Made by a program: the position numbers and the translations under genes. From Lentinus brumalis (Eukaryota > Basidiomycota > Agaricomycetes > Polyporales > Polyporaceae), in contig MARA01000032.1 of assembly GCA_001792895.1 (NCBI GenBank), positions 434,001 through 498,000 on the forward strand: a DNA stretch of 64,000 nucleotides, in the 5' to 3' direction. The notes under the pieces are model-generated. The model did no database searches. It was not told the origin of the DNA and worked only from the letters and a program-made list of their open reading frames with translations. Positions 45,291 to 56,491 of the stretch are shown here, piece after piece (the stretch's first letter is position 1; each line of letters opens with the position of its first letter).

Positions 45291-48200
45291 ATGGCTTTCT
45301 TTCGACGACGGAACGAGGACCTCGACATTGACGACGAAGTAAACGATGCCGGCGTCGACCCCGAGCTTCGTCTCCGCACGGTGCGGACAGCTGCGTCCAC
45401 CATCGCGGAGTCGATTCGTCAGGAGCAGAGGCAGGAGAGGCGTAAGTCCATGAGGAAGAAGGGCTCCAGGTTTTTCCGCAGAGGCGCAGAGAAGCGCAAG
45501 GAGACAGCCGACTCGGACTCCCCTCCCACCACCGCCCAGATCCCGGGCAGGCGACGCAACGTCTACGTAAATGTCGCGCTTTCTATGGACGAGCTCGACC
45601 ACAACGGAGAGCCCATAGCCAGATATGCTCGCAACAAAGTCCGCACAAGCAGTGAGTACCATCTTGGCATGTCCATTAGGGTAGCTATACAGTCCTTCCC
45701 CAGAGTACACGATCATCACGTTCCTCCCCAAGAACCTTTACGAGCAATTTCGTCGGTGAGTACACTTCTCCGTCTCAGCCATTCCAGTGTACGCTGTCTG
45801 GAGAGGCGTCATGGAGTCAGTCCCGTGGACGTCGTATGTCGTATCCCGACCGAAGGACAATTCTGGTCCCTGAACGCGTATCTGTACACTCTCCGTCCTG
45901 TGAAGCGTCGTGGGCCCCCAATGTCTCCCCCCCCTGAGATCGTCATTCCCGTTGTGAATTCCTTCGCGTACGTGGCCGGGGCATCGACGTTTCTTACCCG
46001 CGGTCCCGGATTCGACCTCACGGAGGCGTTCAAGGGTGTCGAACCGGGAGGGTCCAGTTCACGTCTTGCACGCATACGTGCTCGCTGTACCGTGTCCCCA
46101 CTTGTTGAGCCCTAACATCATGTGCGCATCACAGCCTGTGGCCGTGCTTTCTTGACTTCCATCCGGCGTACCTCCCCCGCATCGCATCGTGTTCTATTTT
46201 TGCCTTGTATCTGCAGTGTCTGGGTAACGGGGTCTCGGGGACGACCGCAGACCGAACAAGTGGGCTGTCCTGAGCCATAATTTCGCTTAGCCCCAGCGGT
46301 TGGGAGATATGGCAGCCATTCGCCTCATCTCACGCGTCGCGGATGACTCTTCGCGGTACCATGACGCCCGTCTGGAAATACCAGCATTCGCATGACAGAG
46401 CCCGGTCGCTAGCTGCGTTATCCGTGTGATTATGGCAGCCGGTCTACCGGCCTCAGACCAGTCACACGAATTATCTCACATCCTACATTCGCTGACTGAA
46501 GTATATTCGTGCAGCGTCGCCAACCTGTATTTCCTTGCCCTGGTCATTGTACAAGGTAAGATGATTGCGTCCAGTCAGGGACGCCTGTATTGATCAATAC
46601 GCCAGTGTTTCCCATCTTCGGTGCACCATCACCGCAGACCTCCGCCCTTCCCCTGATCTTCATTCTCTGCGTCACCGCGATCAAGGATGGTGTCGAAGAC
46701 TACCGGAGAGCCCTGCTAGACGACGAGGTGAACAATTCCGCGGTCACGAAGCTCGGCAACTGGCGGAACGTTAACCAGCCGCAAGACCCTCGGTCGTGGC
46801 TCGAGAAGATGCTTGGGCTGAACCCGCCCGGGAAGGTGACGCGAGGAGTGCGGAAGTTGCGAGAGCGGGAAGCGGACGAGGGCCGGCAGATCGTGCTCAG
46901 CAAGACGGGCGAGGACCGGAATAGCGTGAGCACGCTCCAGGTCAACGACAGCAGTTCTGACATGGGTTTCTACGGTGCCGGTCGGAAGCTCGAGGACATC
47001 CAGAGCGTCGACTCGCACAGCTATCCACCACAGGAGAGCAAAGGTGGCAGTTGGGGAGGCTCTGAATCCGTCACGGGGTACCAGCCGTCGCTGCACGGTC
47101 GCCCCTCTACCGGCGTCGTGGACTACAGTAAGCGGACGGCCGGGCTTGCGCGGTGGGAGCGGACGCTGTGGAAAAAGCTCGAGGTCGGCGACATCGTGCT
47201 GCTGCGCGAGAACGAGCAGGTTCCCGCGGACGTCGTCGTTCTCTCGTCTTCTGACCCCGACAACATGTGCTACCTGGAGACGAAGAATCTGGACGGGGAG
47301 ACGAACCTGAAGCCACGGAAGTCCGTCCGCGCGACTGCGTCCATCCAGTCCGAAGAGGACATCGAGCGGGCGGCGTTCGTATTGGACTCCGAGCCTCCGC
47401 ACGCGAACCTGTACTTGTACCACGGCATTCTGCGCTACAAGGACCCGGCGTCGGGCGAGCAGAAGCAGGAGTCTGTCACGATCAACGAACTTCTGCTTCG
47501 TGGCTGCACCATCCGGAACACGGCATGGGCCATCGGTCTTGTGGTCTTCACGGGCGCGGACTCGAAGATCATGATGAACGGTGGAGACACCCCCTCGAAG
47601 CGGTCGAAGATCGAGAAGGAGACAAACTTCAACGTCGTCGTCAACTTTGTCGTCCTGATCCTCATGTGTGTCACCTCGGGTATCCTGAACGGGTGGCTAG
47701 ACGGCAAGGGCGACACGAGTGCCAAGTACTTCGAGATTGGTGCGGAGCCGTCCGACTCATCTGCCCTCAATGCGCTCGTCACCTTCACGTGCGTACTCTA
47801 TTGGGTTGTATAGCTCATGGCTGTGTTGCTGACAACTACTGCAGATCCTGCCTCATCGCGTTCCAGAACATCGTCCCGATCTCGCTGTACATCTCCATTG
47901 AAATCGTCAAGACGATACAGGCATTCTTCATCTCGCAAGACGTGGACATGTACTACGAGCCCTTCGATGCCGCCTGTACGCCCAAGACCTGGAACATCTC
48001 CGACGACTTGGGCCAGATCGAGTACATCTTCTCGGATAAGACGGGCACACTAACGCAGAACGTCATGGAGTTCCAGAAGTGCTCGGTCAATGGCGTTGCT
48101 TACGGCGAGGGCGTAACGGAGGCACAGCGAGGGGCCGCCAAGCGCACAGGCGACGTCGACGCGCTGGATCCACACGAGCAAGACCTGCAACTCCACATCC

Positions 48201-51200
48201 TGAAGCAGCGCATGCTCGACAAGATGTCGCAGACGTTCAAGAACCGCTACGCGCAACCGGACCATCTCACGCTCGTCTCTCCGAAACTTGCCGACGACCT
48301 CGCTGACCGCAATGGACCCCAACGGCAGCACCTCATCGAATTCTTCCGCGCGCTTGCCGTATGCCACAGCGTTCTATCGGAGTGTCCCAACCCGAATAAG
48401 GAGCCGTATCGCCTCGAATACAAGGCAGAGTCTCCGGACGAGGCCGCCCTTGTCGCTGCCGCCCGCGACGTCGGATTCCCTTTCGTGAAGAAGTCCAAGG
48501 ATGCGATCGACATCGAGGTCATGGGCCAGCCGGAGCGCTACACTCCCCTGCAGCTGCTGGAGTTCAACTCGACACGGAAGCGGATGAGTGTCATCGTGCG
48601 GAACCCGCAGGGCCAGCTCGTTCTGTACTGTAAGGGCGCGGACAGCGTCATCTATGAGCGTCTCGCAGCGGATCACGACCCGGAGCTCAAGGCGAGCACC
48701 GCGCGAGACATGGAGGCGTTCGCCAACGGAGGTCTTCGCACGCTGTGCATCGCGTATCGGTACCTCACGGAACAGGAGTACATTGACTGGGTCCGCACGT
48801 ACGAGGCTGCAACAAATTCGATCAAGGACCGGGACGAGGAGGTTGATAAGGCGAACGACCTGATCGAGCATTCGCTGCGGATCCTGGGTGCCACTGCCCT
48901 CGAGGACAAGCTGCAGGAGGGTGTTCCGGAGGCTATTGAGACGTTGCACAAGGCTGGCATCAAGTTGTGGATCTTGACAGGTACGTCGGTCTGTGGCGTC
49001 GAGTTGTCGGGATGTCGCTCATCGGTCCGGCTACTTAGGTGACAAGGTGCAGACGGCTATCGAGATTGGTACGTCGAGGCTTCTCGACTTGACAGGCGAG
49101 GGTCCGCATACCTAACGCCGACTGGGATAATCACAGGGTTCAGCTGCAATTTGCTCAAGAGTGACATGGAGATCATGATCCTGTCTGCGGACACGCATGA
49201 GGCGGCACGGCTGCAGATTGAGGGTGGACTGAACAAGATCGCGTCTGTGCTTGGGCCGCCGTCCATGGATCCCAATCGCCGCGGATTCGTCCCGGGTGCT
49301 CAAGCTGCGTTCGCTGTCGTCATCGACGGTGACACCCTGCGACATGCCCTGAACTCGGATCTGAAGCAGCTATTCCTCACGCTGTCGACGCAGTGCGAGA
49401 CCGTTGTCTGCTGTCGTGTGTCTCCGGCCCAGAAGGCGATGGTCGTGAAGCTGGTGAGTTGGCTTCGTGACTTATGTGATCGCAGAGGTTCACCGCGCTT
49501 TCCTTAGGTCAAGGAAGGACGCAACGCCATGACTCTGTCCATTGGCGACGGTGCCAACGACGTCGCGATGATTCAAGAGGCGAACATTGGCTGTGGTCTT
49601 CTCGGGCACGAAGGTTCGCAGGCGGCGATGTCCGCGGACTATGCGTTCGGCCAGTTCCGCTTCCTGACGAAACTGCTGCTCGTCCATGGTCGTTGGTCAT
49701 ACCAGCGTGTGGCGGACATGCATGCGAACTTCTTCTACAAGGTATGTTTTACCAACCAACTGCATATGGTTATGTACTGACATCGTCACCGAAGAACGTC
49801 ATTTGGACATTCGCCATGTTCTGGTTCATGATCTTCAATAGCTTCGACGCCACATACCTCTACCAGTATACGTTCATCTTGCTGTACAATCTTGTCTTCA
49901 CCTCGTTGCCCGTCATCGCCCTTGGAGGTGAGTCCTCGAACTTCCTGTCATAAGGGACTCTATCTGATGCGTGGATTATAGCCTTCGACCAGGACATCAA
50001 TGCCAAGGCTGCACTCGCCTTCCCGCAACTGTACATCCGTGGTATTCGTGGCCTTGAGTACACGAGACTCAAGTTCTGGATGTACATGCTCGACGGTCTC
50101 TACCAGTCCGCCGTCGTGTTCTTCATACCCTACTTCATTTGGACGCGTGGCCTCGCCATCTCTTGGAACGGCAAGACGATCGAGTCGCTCGCCGACTTCG
50201 GTACCACCGTGTCCGTCGCCGCCATCATCTGCGCCAATACCTACGTCGGTATCAACACTCATTAGTACGTGTCCCTTTTCTTCACCACTACTGGAACGGG
50301 TGCTGATGTACTCGCAGCTGGACGGTCATTACGTGGGTCATTGTCATCGGCTCGTCTGTCGTCATGATGGCGTGGATTGCGATCTACTCGCTATTCGAGT
50401 CTATCGACTTTGTCGACGAGGTGGTGATTCTCTTCGGTGAGCTCACCTTCTGGACGGCGCTGCTGTTGTCTGTGGTCGTCGCTCTTGGTGAGTTCGTGCC
50501 GTACCATCAATGCTCCCATTCTCTGATCATCATGTGCAGGCCCGCGGTTTATAGTCAAGTTCTTCAAGTCTGCCTATCAGCCGCTCGACAAAGACATTGT
50601 GCGCGAGATGTGGGTGCTCGGGGACCTGAAGGACCGTCTAGGCATCAATCACAGGAGGGATCGCAAACGAAGGAAGGTCGAGGAAGCGCCCATCTTCCAT
50701 CAGCCGCACATTCGGTCAGAATCGGAGATCAGCCACGCTGACGAAGATTACGCGACACCAATGGGCTACACGCCTCCCATGCCTCATACGCCTGCCTCAG
50801 ATGGGTCACCGCGACCGACCGCTCCTTTGATGGCAGGAGAGTCCCCAAGACCGGAGAAGTTAGAAGAGGGCCTCTACGACAACAGAAGATCACCCGCCTC
50901 GTCTCCACCGTCGCAACGAAACGAGCGCACCGTCAGCCCTTCCATGCAGCGGATGTCCTATTACTCTGCCTCAAATATCCCAGCACCGTCGCCTCTACCA
51001 GAGCCGAACCGATACCATAGTTATACCCGCGATTCCACTGCACGAAGTACAACTGCGTACGGCACAGAGCCTCCCATGTCCGCAGTGTCACTCTCGACCG
51101 TCTCCTATGGCCATCCGCCATCTGATTCGAATCATTTCACACCACCCTCTTCTGCGACGCTCCAAGTCCCCGGGCTGCGCCAACAACAGCAGCGTACCCC

Positions 51201-51468
51201 GTCGCCGACTACGCCAGCGGAGCAGTTCGAGATGCACGTACGGACGCCGCCGTCCGACCAGTGGACTGAACATCTTCAGGGACAACAGGCCGTCCATACA
51301 CCTATGGCGACAGAGGACTCGTATGCCACCGCGCACGAGTATGATGATGCATATGAGCAAGCTTATGACGGCTACGAACCGCACACCGCCACGCCGCAGA
51401 CGCAGCATCAACAGGAGGAGTCATGGCGGAGTAGCACATACTCGTACTCCGGGCCCCACGCGCTATAG
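45291..51468 (+). CDS. P4-ATPase phospholipid flippase (Dnf1/Dnf2-like)
   Basis: Predicted aminophospholipid translocase moving lipids to the cytosolic leaflet of plasma or endosomal membranes, probably with a Cdc50-type subunit. About twelve exons give roughly 1,600 residues. Landmarks in order: [20 protein letters not shown] (first helix, split by an intron), [39 protein letters not shown] (helix 4), DKTGTLTQN (phosphorylated Asp), [29 protein letters not shown] and [14 protein letters not shown] (hinge). Later helices follow, with [19 protein letters not shown] and [23 protein letters not shown] 290-residue Ser/Pro/Gln-rich cytosolic tail ends at SGPHAL. All catalytic motifs are intact. 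Intron 2 (45756-46514) is 759 bases, far longer than the rest. Confidence 0.94.
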
Positions 51469-51945
51469 CCTGCGCTCGTGTCCTGTCTGCTCTCATCTTC
51501 GCCCACATCTCCGTCATGTTCGCCCTCTCCGTCGTGTTGTTCGAGCTCTGTGTGACATATAAGTGCGTGTGTTTACTACTATTACCCAGCATGGATCGTA
51601 TATGTAGTTCAGATGGGTGTCGTCGTCGTCGTTGGACTGTTCATGTTGTGCTCTTTCGATTTATTTATCATTGCATCTGCATGCTTCCTCTCCTTCCGCC
51701 GGCTACATAGTTGGGCCCTAGCTACGACGTCATGTCACTTCCCGCTTCGCTCTTTTGCTTTCTGTTTCGCGCGGATCCTGTTTAGAAGTAGAACATCATT
51801 ATTAACCTGACTTATTGTGCATAATGACATCAGTAGTACCACCAAGATCGCTCTGCTCTGCAATTGTCAACGGCCGCGGGACAGAAAACTGATATCAGTA
51901 CGCGTGAATGGGAAAACATTTCGGGAGAGGGTGGACAAAAGTATC
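51469..51945. other. 3' flank of the flippase gene, nothing recognised
   Basis: 477 T-rich bases after the flippase stop. They probably contain its 3' untranslated region and polyadenylation site. No other feature was seen. Confidence 0.45.
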
Positions 51946-52042
51946 CTGCCCCAGTGAGGCTCGAACTCACGACCTTCCGATTGCAAACCGTCAACTGTCA
52001 GGTATAACAGTCGGACGCTGTAACCAACTCAGCCATGGGGCA
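51946..52042 (-). tRNA. tRNA-Asn (GTT) with a 23-nt intron
   Basis: On the minus strand the acceptor stem TGCCCCA (52042-52036) pairs with TGGGGCA (51953-51947), with discriminator G at 51946. The D stem GCTG/CAGC, anticodon stem TCCGA/TCGGA and T stem GTGAG/CTCAC around TTCGAGC are intact. The anticodon GTT is at 52008-52006. The intron occupies 52004-51982 after position 37, and removing it gives the standard CTGTTAA loop. A T run on the minus strand (51940-51937) can serve as terminator. Confidence 0.92.
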
Positions 52043-52174
52043 TGTATGGTAGTGCGATATGCGCAGCATACGATGCAAATGCTGCGGCATGGTTTCCCAG
52101 GCTCCAAAATGTCCCGTTGTCCTTCTGTCCGTTCGTGCTCCTACTACTTCGTCTCTCGATCCTTTTGCGCATCA

Positions 52175-54075
52175 ATGTGGTGTACTGGGTGGTTTGGGAC
52201 CGCTGGATCGCTCGTAGTCATCTTGTTCTGTAGCGAGGTCTTCGCTCGGAAACCCTTCAATCGACAAGACGGCGACACGGGCTTGCACCTACCCATACAG
52301 CGCACAAGACGAGGACGATGGAAGAGGGACGGGGATATGTTTGATGCGGGCTTGGGCGACGTTCAAGACACGTTGGTACTATCTTACCCGTCCTGCCAGA
52401 CTCACAATCAACGGAACGTCCGCTAGCACGTACACCGTTCTCGTGGAGGTCGGGGAACATACGTCCCGCTCATCATTGGTACGTTCTCTCTTCATCTTAT
52501 GTGCAATTGCGCCTGAGCCGAGCTTTCCAAGACACGGGCTCCGCGGATCTGTGGACCGTCTCCGACGGATGCCATCAATGCTCCGCATACGACGTCGCGC
52601 TCTATCCCCAACGCTCTCTCTCGTCTGTCGGTCAACACGTCGACCTGCTCTATGGCGACTCTCGCACGGGGACTCATGCGAACGGTCCCATCGGCACAGA
52701 CACTGTTGGCGTGGCCGGCCTCTCGGTCCCTGACCAGTGCTTCGCCGCGATCGTCGACACGAATACATCGGTGCTTGAGACTGGTTCTTCTGGGATTCTC
52801 GGACTTGGGTTTCCTCCTATCAGCGTCATCTGGAGGCAACTTTTAGCCTTGGACCTCAATGGCTCCGTTACGACTTCCACGAAGCGCGATGTCTGTCCGG
52901 GACCTGGGCGTCGCACGGACGCGTTCCCATCCTTCGAGTTCCTCAACTCGACTTCTAGCTCGCGGAAGCGCCAAGACGGTTCGACGCCGTACACATCAGC
53001 TATCGACTCGTTCTCGACTATCGGTCCGCTCTTTACTCGACTCGCCGCCCTGAATATCCTCTCGCGGCCCTTGGTGGTGACTGCTCTTCAGCGCGACACA
53101 GTCTCCCTCGGCGGCAACGCTGGCACTCTATCACTAGGCGCCTTTCCTTACGATCTGACAGACGACGACCTCACCTGGGTTCCGGTTCGAGGCTACAGGG
53201 CATCCGAAGGCGGTCTTCCTCCATCCCCGCGGGCTCCGAACGAGGTGACAGACACTATTCGCGTTTGAAGGTTTTCTTCTGACACTGGGTGACCAGGTCT
53301 ATCCGCTGGTCTGGGAGATACCTGTGGACGACGTGTACTTCGATGGCGTAAAGCTTCCCCGTTCGGCACTGTCTCCGCGATCAATTTCGCTCTCTGCGCT
53401 GGTGGATACGGTGTGTATACTCTCATCACAGTGCTCTCTCTATGCCTGACGGCAATCCGTAGGGCAACTCTCTCATCCGCGGGCCGCAAGACATTGTCGG
53501 ACACATCTATGCGCTTATCGGCGACTCCTTCGACTGCTCGATTCCGCACAACCTATCTTTCCAGATCGGCGGCGTTCAGTTCCCGGTCGACCCACGCGAC
53601 TTCGCCCAGCCGGCCGCCGTTCGACCCGAAGTCGTGAGTGCGCAGGGCGGACACCTGCATGCGGGAGCACTGATGCTTCGTAGCGTGCTGGTCGCGTTCT
53701 ACTACGGCAACATGACGCACCCGTCTCAAGACCCCCGCGAGTAGGGCTGTTGTCGACCGTGCCGTCCGACGCCGGGACTGCCCTCGAGAAGGCAGTCGCG
53801 TCGGCGGTGTACCATGGCGGCGTCTTCCCATGTATGTTTTCTCTGTCACGTTGCCTGCACTGTGGCTGACGAAATTGTTGAGCACAGCGACCTCGGAGCC
53901 GGCTCCATACGCCACGCCTATCGAGATGCATACGTTAGATGACATCCCGCCCCCGATGACCCAAGGTCCGCAGTGGGCATACAGCAGCGGCGCGGCTCGT
54001 GCCGGTGCGAGTGCGTGGGCGACTTCGCTGACCATGGCTGTTCTTGTAGGCGTCCTTGGGGTTTTGTACCACTGA
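52175..54075 (+). CDS. Secreted aspartic protease (pepsin family) with two apparent frameshifts
   Basis: Pepsin-type endopeptidase with a signal peptide (start 52175, MWCTGWFGTAGSLVVILFC), propeptide LHLPIQRTRRGRWKRDG and then GLGDVQDT. The intron 52372-52426 joins to TYTVLVEVG. The first catalytic motif IIDTGSADLW forms across a short intron ending in AAG, and the second is LVDTGNSLIRGP. A Cys pair (GCHQC) follows the first Asp. The tail, WAYSSGAARAGASAWATSL then a hydrophobic end, suggests GPI or membrane anchoring. Two breaks occur: after VEVG at the GGGG run 52452-52455, and at the CCCCC run 53732-53736, where the written frame stops. Beyond the second, the other frame reads VGLLSTVPSDAGTALEKAV. 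One added base in each run restores the family sequence. A different first donor (after 52375) also bridges the first break. Confidence 0.75.
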
Positions 54076-55738
54076 GTCTGTGGCTATCGCTGTTCTCACT
54101 ATCTTCGCGTGTTCGCTCGCTGTGTATTGTCTGGGCACATCCTAATCACATACCCACTGAATGTACGAGTACGTGCCTGTGGGCATCAGCGCTGACTGCG
54201 TGACGCAAGATGCCTTCACGCAACAATCACCAGAAACCGAGTCCAGAATGTGAGACCTACAGCTGAGAGCGACTACCAAGTACACACAGAACGAAGCGCC
54301 ATTGCGCCAAAGACGATTGACCCTCGATCCTCACTCGCCACGACCCCCACCACCACCAGGTCGAGCAGTGCGCACCATGTTGACAAGCAAAGAAGCGCAG
54401 CTCTCCCCACCAATAACGACGACCTTGAGTATGCGCGGAGGATCCCGGAGGTGATCTGAATTTCACTGAACATAGCTGTTCAACGTTCAATCATTGTGTG
54501 CGGCACTGTGCCATTGGCCCAGTCGAATTACCCACAACGCGGGGTTACATATCATTGTTTTTGTAGGTCCAGGGGTTTTGGCCCCATGGCACAGATTGTA
54601 CCTGTACGGTGTTGTGCCAAATCCGGAGGCCGTCCGAAAACCGGAGTTGCCGAGAGTTCAAAGCGTGAAGCAACTGGTAAGAGAAATCCCTGGCCGGAGG
54701 CGTCTTATGCATAACGATCTTCGATTGTCTCCAGCTTCAAAATTCTGTACGGTTGCTCGAGGTCTCCGGTCTTGCGCAGGACAACTATGGCAACGACGTT
54801 GTTCTCAGCATTCTCCGCGGCCTTTAGATCCCAAGAAGACCGAATGTACCAAACCCGTGTTCGTAAGGGCCGGAATGTTCCTACCTGCCTGCCCTCCTGC
54901 CCCACCCTCGCAACTGCCCCCTAACGGCAATGAAGAGTTGCACGTCGCCGTCGGCGAGCTCCTCTCCGAAAACGGACGCCGTTAGTTTTGCTGAAGGTCG
55001 GTGCTCGGAAACAGGCGATAAGTATGAGACGACCGCGCCTCGACACCATCGTGCCCTGGCCCCTCGATAGTGGTCTGATGACGGCGAGAAAGTCTGGTCG
55101 TACCGCGGACGTATTTTGGATGTTCGCTCTAGCGAGCGATGTCAATGAAAGTTCATACGCTTGCCACACGCAATTGGCGAAATCCGAGTGAAGCAAGTGG
55201 AAGTCAAGGATAAAGCATACCTTTTTCGGAGCGCCCACCCGGCACCGGGGTCGGAACGACCTCCGAATCGCAGCCTGTAAACATGACTCGTCCGGAGCTC
55301 CGTGTAATCGTTGCGTACTTATGCATTAGCCAGTGCACTGTACAGGACATGAATATACTGATGTACGATGAGATATCATGGGGAAAGATGCGTAGCGTAC
55401 GTCTATGCCAATGTGCCTATGCGCGAGACAGAGACGAGATGAGCGTGCAGAGAGACTGGAACAGAAGGTGCTACAGAAGGGAGACAGATGGGGGGAATAG
55501 TGAGAAGACAAGGGCGAGACAGGGGAGCAGGAGCAGGAGCAGGAATTGGTATGTGCAAGCGGTCCGTGTCAAGTCTACCCAGGAGACTGATGATGAGAAG
55601 CCGAAACATAATTTAGCAGGTGCGTAAACACAGGATGTGGGCCAGACGAACACGAGCGACGCTGGGGAAGTGTGTCAGCGGGGAATGACACGGCACGATA
55701 CGACGCGACTCACCAGCCACCGACGATCCGCCGTCCGT
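54076..55738. other. Intergenic region, no gene recognised
   Basis: 1.7 kb between the 3' ends of the protease and the phosphatase genes. An imperfect inverted repeat, CTGTGCCATTGGCCC near 54503 and GGCCCCATGGCACAG near 54579 (12 of 15 bases), could be a decayed small element, but no target duplication was found. No coding motifs. Confidence 0.4.
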
Positions 55739-56491
55739 TCACAGAACTTCGTGCTTCTCATCGATCCACGCGGCGCGCTCGAACGTGCGCACGTACTCGT
55801 GCTGCGGGCCCGTCTCGGGGCTGAGCGGGTACCGCTTGCACTTCTCGACGTTCTTCCACTCCTCGGCGATCATCCGGAGCGCGTCGTCGCCGTCCTTCGC
55901 GATCCCGCACTCGACGAGCCAGCAGCCGACGATGAGCCCCGTGCGGCCGATGCCCCCGCGGCAGTGCACGGCAGAGATACGGCCGCGCTCCTCGTTGTCG
56001 CGCAGCACGGCCATGATGCGGCGGACGAGGTCGACCGAGTCGGGCAGGTCGCGGTCGCGGATGGGGAAGTTGTGGTACTCGACGTCGCGCGGGTCGATGC
56101 CGACGACGGTGCAGCGCTCGGTGAGGTGCGGGTGGTACGGGAAGAGCTCGTGCGGCTCGGTGAGGTCGATGAAGGTGCGCACGCCGGCGAGGAGGAGGGC
56201 GTCGAGCTTCTGCTTCGTGTGTATGCGCGCCTGGTCGGGCGTCAGCGGGCAGTAGGGGAACTCGCACGCGACCAGGTATGGGGTGGCCCAGTACGAGTTT
56301 GGGATCGGGCGGGGACGGTGGCGCGATACGCGCACGGTGGGCGAGGGGGGCGTCGTGAATTGCGGCCGGTGGGCAAGGCGGATAGAAGTCGCCATCTGGG
56401 TGGCCATCGAGGCGGTCGAGGCGGTCGAGGTCGTCGAGGACGACGCCCTGGACGTCGACGCACGCGACATGTCGAAGGTGGCGACAGACAT
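55739..56491 (-). CDS. Dual-specificity-type protein phosphatase
   Basis: Single-exon protein of 250 residues with the Cys-based phosphatase signature HCRGGIGRTG (nucleophile Cys and the Arg five residues later). The general-acid loop is FPIRDRDLPD, upstream of VDLVRRIMAVLRD. The amino half has FIDLTEPHELFPY, a strand-loop seen in compact DSP/PTP-like fungal phosphatases. The first 40 residues are Ser/Thr/Ala-rich and probably disordered. Start 56491 is the first ATG; two later in-frame Met codons could also serve. It dephosphorylates Tyr or Ser/Thr phosphate on unknown substrates. The opposite strand also has a long open frame, typical of GC-rich genes, but it lacks motifs. Confidence 0.88.
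   Translation of the reverse strand: MSVATFDMSRASTSRASSSTTSTASTASMATQMATSIRLAHRPQFTTPPSPTVRVSRHRPRPIPNSYWATPYLVACEFPYCPLTPDQARIHTKQKLDALLLAGVRTFIDLTEPHELFPYHPHLTERCTVVGIDPRDVEYHNFPIRDRDLPDSVDLVRRIMAVLRDNEERGRISAVHCRGGIGRTGLIVGCWLVECGIAKDGDDALRMIAEEWKNVEKCKRYPLSPETGPQHEYVRTFERAAWIDEKHEVL

Noticed and set aside
46600..47423. Antisense 235-codon frame over the flippase
   Set aside because: It is opposite conserved actuator-domain coding sequence, has no motifs, and is a codon-bias shadow.
54503..54595. Second MITE from an imperfect inverted repeat
   Set aside because: Only 12 of 15 bases pair and no flanking duplication is present.
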